In this document: in pieces, positions 62,009-64,000 of the stretch | How positions within the stretch are numbered: the first letter of the stretch is position 1 | Layout of the letters: the number at the start of each line of letters is the position of its first letter | Assembly: GCA_963693315.1 (NCBI GenBank) | Contig: CAVNZG010000001.1 | Coordinates: 124,001 to 188,000, forward strand | Length of the DNA: 64,000 nucleotides | From: Diogma glabrata | Lineage: Eukaryota; Arthropoda; Insecta; Diptera; Cylindrotomidae | Direction of reading: 5' to 3' | Notes under the pieces: model-generated | The model's input: the letters and a program-made list of their open reading frames with translations, nothing else | Database searches by the model: none | Told to the model about the DNA's origin: nothing | Made by a program: the position numbers and the translations under genes

Positions 62009-62208
62009 NNNNNNNNNNNNNNNNNNNNNNNNNNNNNNNNNNNNNNNNNNNNNNNNNNNNNNNNNNNNNNNNNNNNNNNNNNNNNNNNNNNNNNNNNNNN
62101 NNNNNNNNNNNNNNNNNNNNNNNNNNNNNNNNNNNNNNNNNNNNNNNNNNNNNNNNNNNNNNNNNNNNNNNNNNNNNNNNNNNNNNNNNNNNNNNNNNNN
62201 NNNNNNNN
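61949..62208. repeat. (TA)n microsatellite followed by a 200-base assembly gap
   Basis: A TA repeat runs about 61949-62005 and leads into exactly 200 N (62009-62208). As with copy A, the break falls in the RT of an RTE-like element. Confidence 0.95.
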
Positions 62209-62699
62209 CTTCCGTTTTTCTTTACAATAAATTCCAGGGTCTCCAATCTATGTACGATAAACTTCACCGCTTTTCCACAATTTGAATCAATAATATTCGG
62301 AATCGTAAAATCTGTATTTACTATTCCACTAAGTTCAAATTCTTCTACTATTAGTACCCAGGCTCAAGTACCACCGATTATTCCTTATACTTGCGAATAT
62401 TTATAAACACTTTTAATTGTAAAATTAAAACTCACCATCTGATATTTTTGTTCGCTTATTTATATCGAAAAATAAATAAATCGAAACTTCTATAATCCAC
62501 TAGAAATCAATACTACGTAGTCCGTACATCTTGAATAGGCCACACCTGTTTTCATTCATACTTGCATTTGTATTAGCGAACTCAAATTTAATTTATGCAA
62601 AATGTATTTGTTAAAGGGAGGTAACTTTTGATTTGCCATAGAATGTAGAAAACATTTAGGCGGAACGTATTGGTTATTTATGATTAAATTAAATTAACC
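62209..62699. other. Unassigned sequence after the gap
   Basis: No supportable gene. It is not a visible continuation of the RTE-like element. Confidence 0.5.
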
Positions 62700-63095
62700 C
62701 ATTCTGGACGAAGTTTATTACAATATCTCTAAAATTTCAAAGAAATCTTGTTATGTCAGATTTGTGTTATTTTCAATTTCAGACCATCTCTCGTGGATAG
62801 CCTGTTTAGCAATGTCTATTGGAATATTAGTAAATAGTGACACTACATCGAACGAAACTAAAACTTCACCAGGCTGTTTTATCTAATCTTCAACAAATAA
62901 GAATTTTTGATGTTAAATTCACTATTTATTGTAAGATTGTTCAAGATTTTACAACAAAACTTCGTCAAATTGTATGTATAGTAGAAACTATTGGTCGTAA
63001 GGGAAAACCGGATTTATGAATCTTGGGGAGACCATAGATACGAGGAGGAATTGCAGAGGCTATCTTCAACGATAATTTTTGGGCTCTGGTAATTA
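62700..63095 (-). pseudogene. Penelope-like element RT fragment
   Basis: On the minus strand, one frame reads ITRAQKLSLKIASAIPPRIY, GLPKIHKSGFPLRPIVSTI, and after a stop and frameshift GEVLVSFDVVSLFTNIPIDI then AKQAIHERW. The YGLPKIHK..PLRPIVS and SFDVVSLFTNIP signatures are diagnostic of Penelope-like reverse transcriptases. The later AMGSPLSP and YVDD motifs and the GIY-YIG endonuclease are missing, so it is truncated at both ends. Confidence 0.85.
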
Positions 63096-64000
63096 TATTA
63101 TTTTGTAATTATTTTATATTTTTTGCTGAAAGTGATTACAATATAATAGAATTAAGTGTTAACTAATATTGGACTGGAGATTGAATAGAATTAAAAATTG
63201 TAAAATATCCAATAACACGTGTGTGTTGTCATATTGTGATTGTGAATTCTAAACTTTTATCGTGATTTCAACTTAGTTAATACAAAACTCTAAACATTTG
63301 AAGTGATTTTTAACAAGCTTATGTGGTCTGTATTTATATCAATGTGCTCGGTTAGGAGAAATTGCTAGATATTTCATATCTAAGTTCATCCGGAACTTTG
63401 GGAAATTACCGCAATTATTAATAGACTGGTGGTTAAAATAATATTTGAAATTCGAAACTAAAAGAGTGTCAATAAACAATTGGGTGCTGTCACGTTTATT
63501 TTCAACAGAGTTAATGTGATCTTTTTAAATCTATTTGAACAGAGCTAATGTGAACTTTTTACTCTATTGTTGTAACATACTTGTGATTGAAATTAAAATT
63601 AAATTTGAAACCAAATTACAGCTGATAAATACGCATATAACTAATGAAGACCTGAATTACACACTTGAATTATACCAATAATCACTTTTTGTGTTGTCAT
63701 ATTGTATTTGTGATATCTCAATTTATAAACGTATTTTTAACAAGGTTAATGAGTGCTGTATGCTAGAACATTGGAAAATAATTAACCATTTAATTGTGCT
63801 CAATAAATACAATAAAGTCATTAAACTAAAGAACCTCAAAATAAAATAGCGCTCAAAGCAATAATAGCTGCGAATTTTAAAGTTTTCCTGCCACGTCAGC
63901 AACTATTCAAAGGAAAGCTTAGCCAGCATATAATGGATAATATTGAAAATATAAATATCAATATCAACACCTTCGTCAAGCTATTTGAAGAAAAATTCAA
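63096..64000. other. Unassigned AT-rich sequence at the window end
   Basis: Contains short near-repeats: gtgttgtcatattgtgattg near 63223 and a related copy near 63692, and agagttaatgtgatcttttt near 63507 with a copy near 63541. These could be the 5' repeats of the Penelope-like element. An ATG at 63933 opens a frame that runs off the window, with no recognised motif. Confidence 0.5.

Overview
This window is AT-rich animal DNA, almost certainly from an insect or another arthropod. It has no operons, ribosome-binding-site logic or bacterial gene density. It carries a spliced exon of a conserved eukaryotic gene (Vps54), long microsatellites, two 200-base N gaps and a dense nested set of insect-type transposable elements. 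The order cannot be fixed from sequence alone. The R1-, RTE-, CR1/Jockey-, Ty3/gypsy-, BEL/Pao-, Penelope- and hAT-like elements all occur in several insect orders.

Layout. 1-3831: an internally deleted R1-like LINE (+). 3832-6126: spacer with a 200-bp palindrome. 6127-8954: RTE-like LINE copy A (-), cut by a (TC)n tract and an N gap, with two 81-bp TATA-bearing repeats at its 5' end. 9160-9625: an AATAATTGG-type minisatellite. 9714-13540: a decayed Ty3/gypsy element (-). 13949-18341: a nearly complete CR1/Jockey-group LINE (+) with a PHD-finger ORF1. 18429-18684: (AT)n. 18685-30010: a young Ty3/gypsy element (+) with intact gag and pol and very long terminal repeats, which contain an extra open reading frame of about 185 codons. 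30390-32115: a Jockey-clade LINE (-) interrupted by an inverted, 5'-truncated copy of its own family with a 13-bp target-site duplication. 32661-34962: a composite repeat that includes a hAT-type miniature element with a perfect 8-bp duplication and a 135-141-bp tandem array. 38421-39026: one exon of Vps54 (-), the only clear host gene. 39178-41941: two more inverted-repeat elements. 43417-44645: a pseudogene of an uncharacterised multicopy insect family, cut at its 3' end by a BEL/Pao element. 44646-52735: that BEL/Pao element, with gag, protease-RT-RNase H-integrase and an envelope-like gene. 53220-58540: a LINE remnant, fold-back elements, an internal LINE fragment and a fragment of another uncharacterised family. 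59155-62008: RTE-like LINE copy B (+), split by a 684-bp insertion and ending in (TA)n and a second N gap. 62700-63095: a Penelope-like RT remnant (-).

How the parts work together. Most of the window is a record of layered insertions, not a pathway. Only the gypsy element at 18685-30010 looks recently active: its two terminal-repeat copies show two substitutions over 1992 aligned bases by eye, and its gag and pol are uninterrupted. The BEL/Pao element has a structurally recognisable envelope gene but carries several frameshifts and stops. The most unusual feature is the protein-length reading frame inside the long terminal repeat of the young gypsy element. Host coding content seems limited to Vps54, whose introns would be loaded with these elements.
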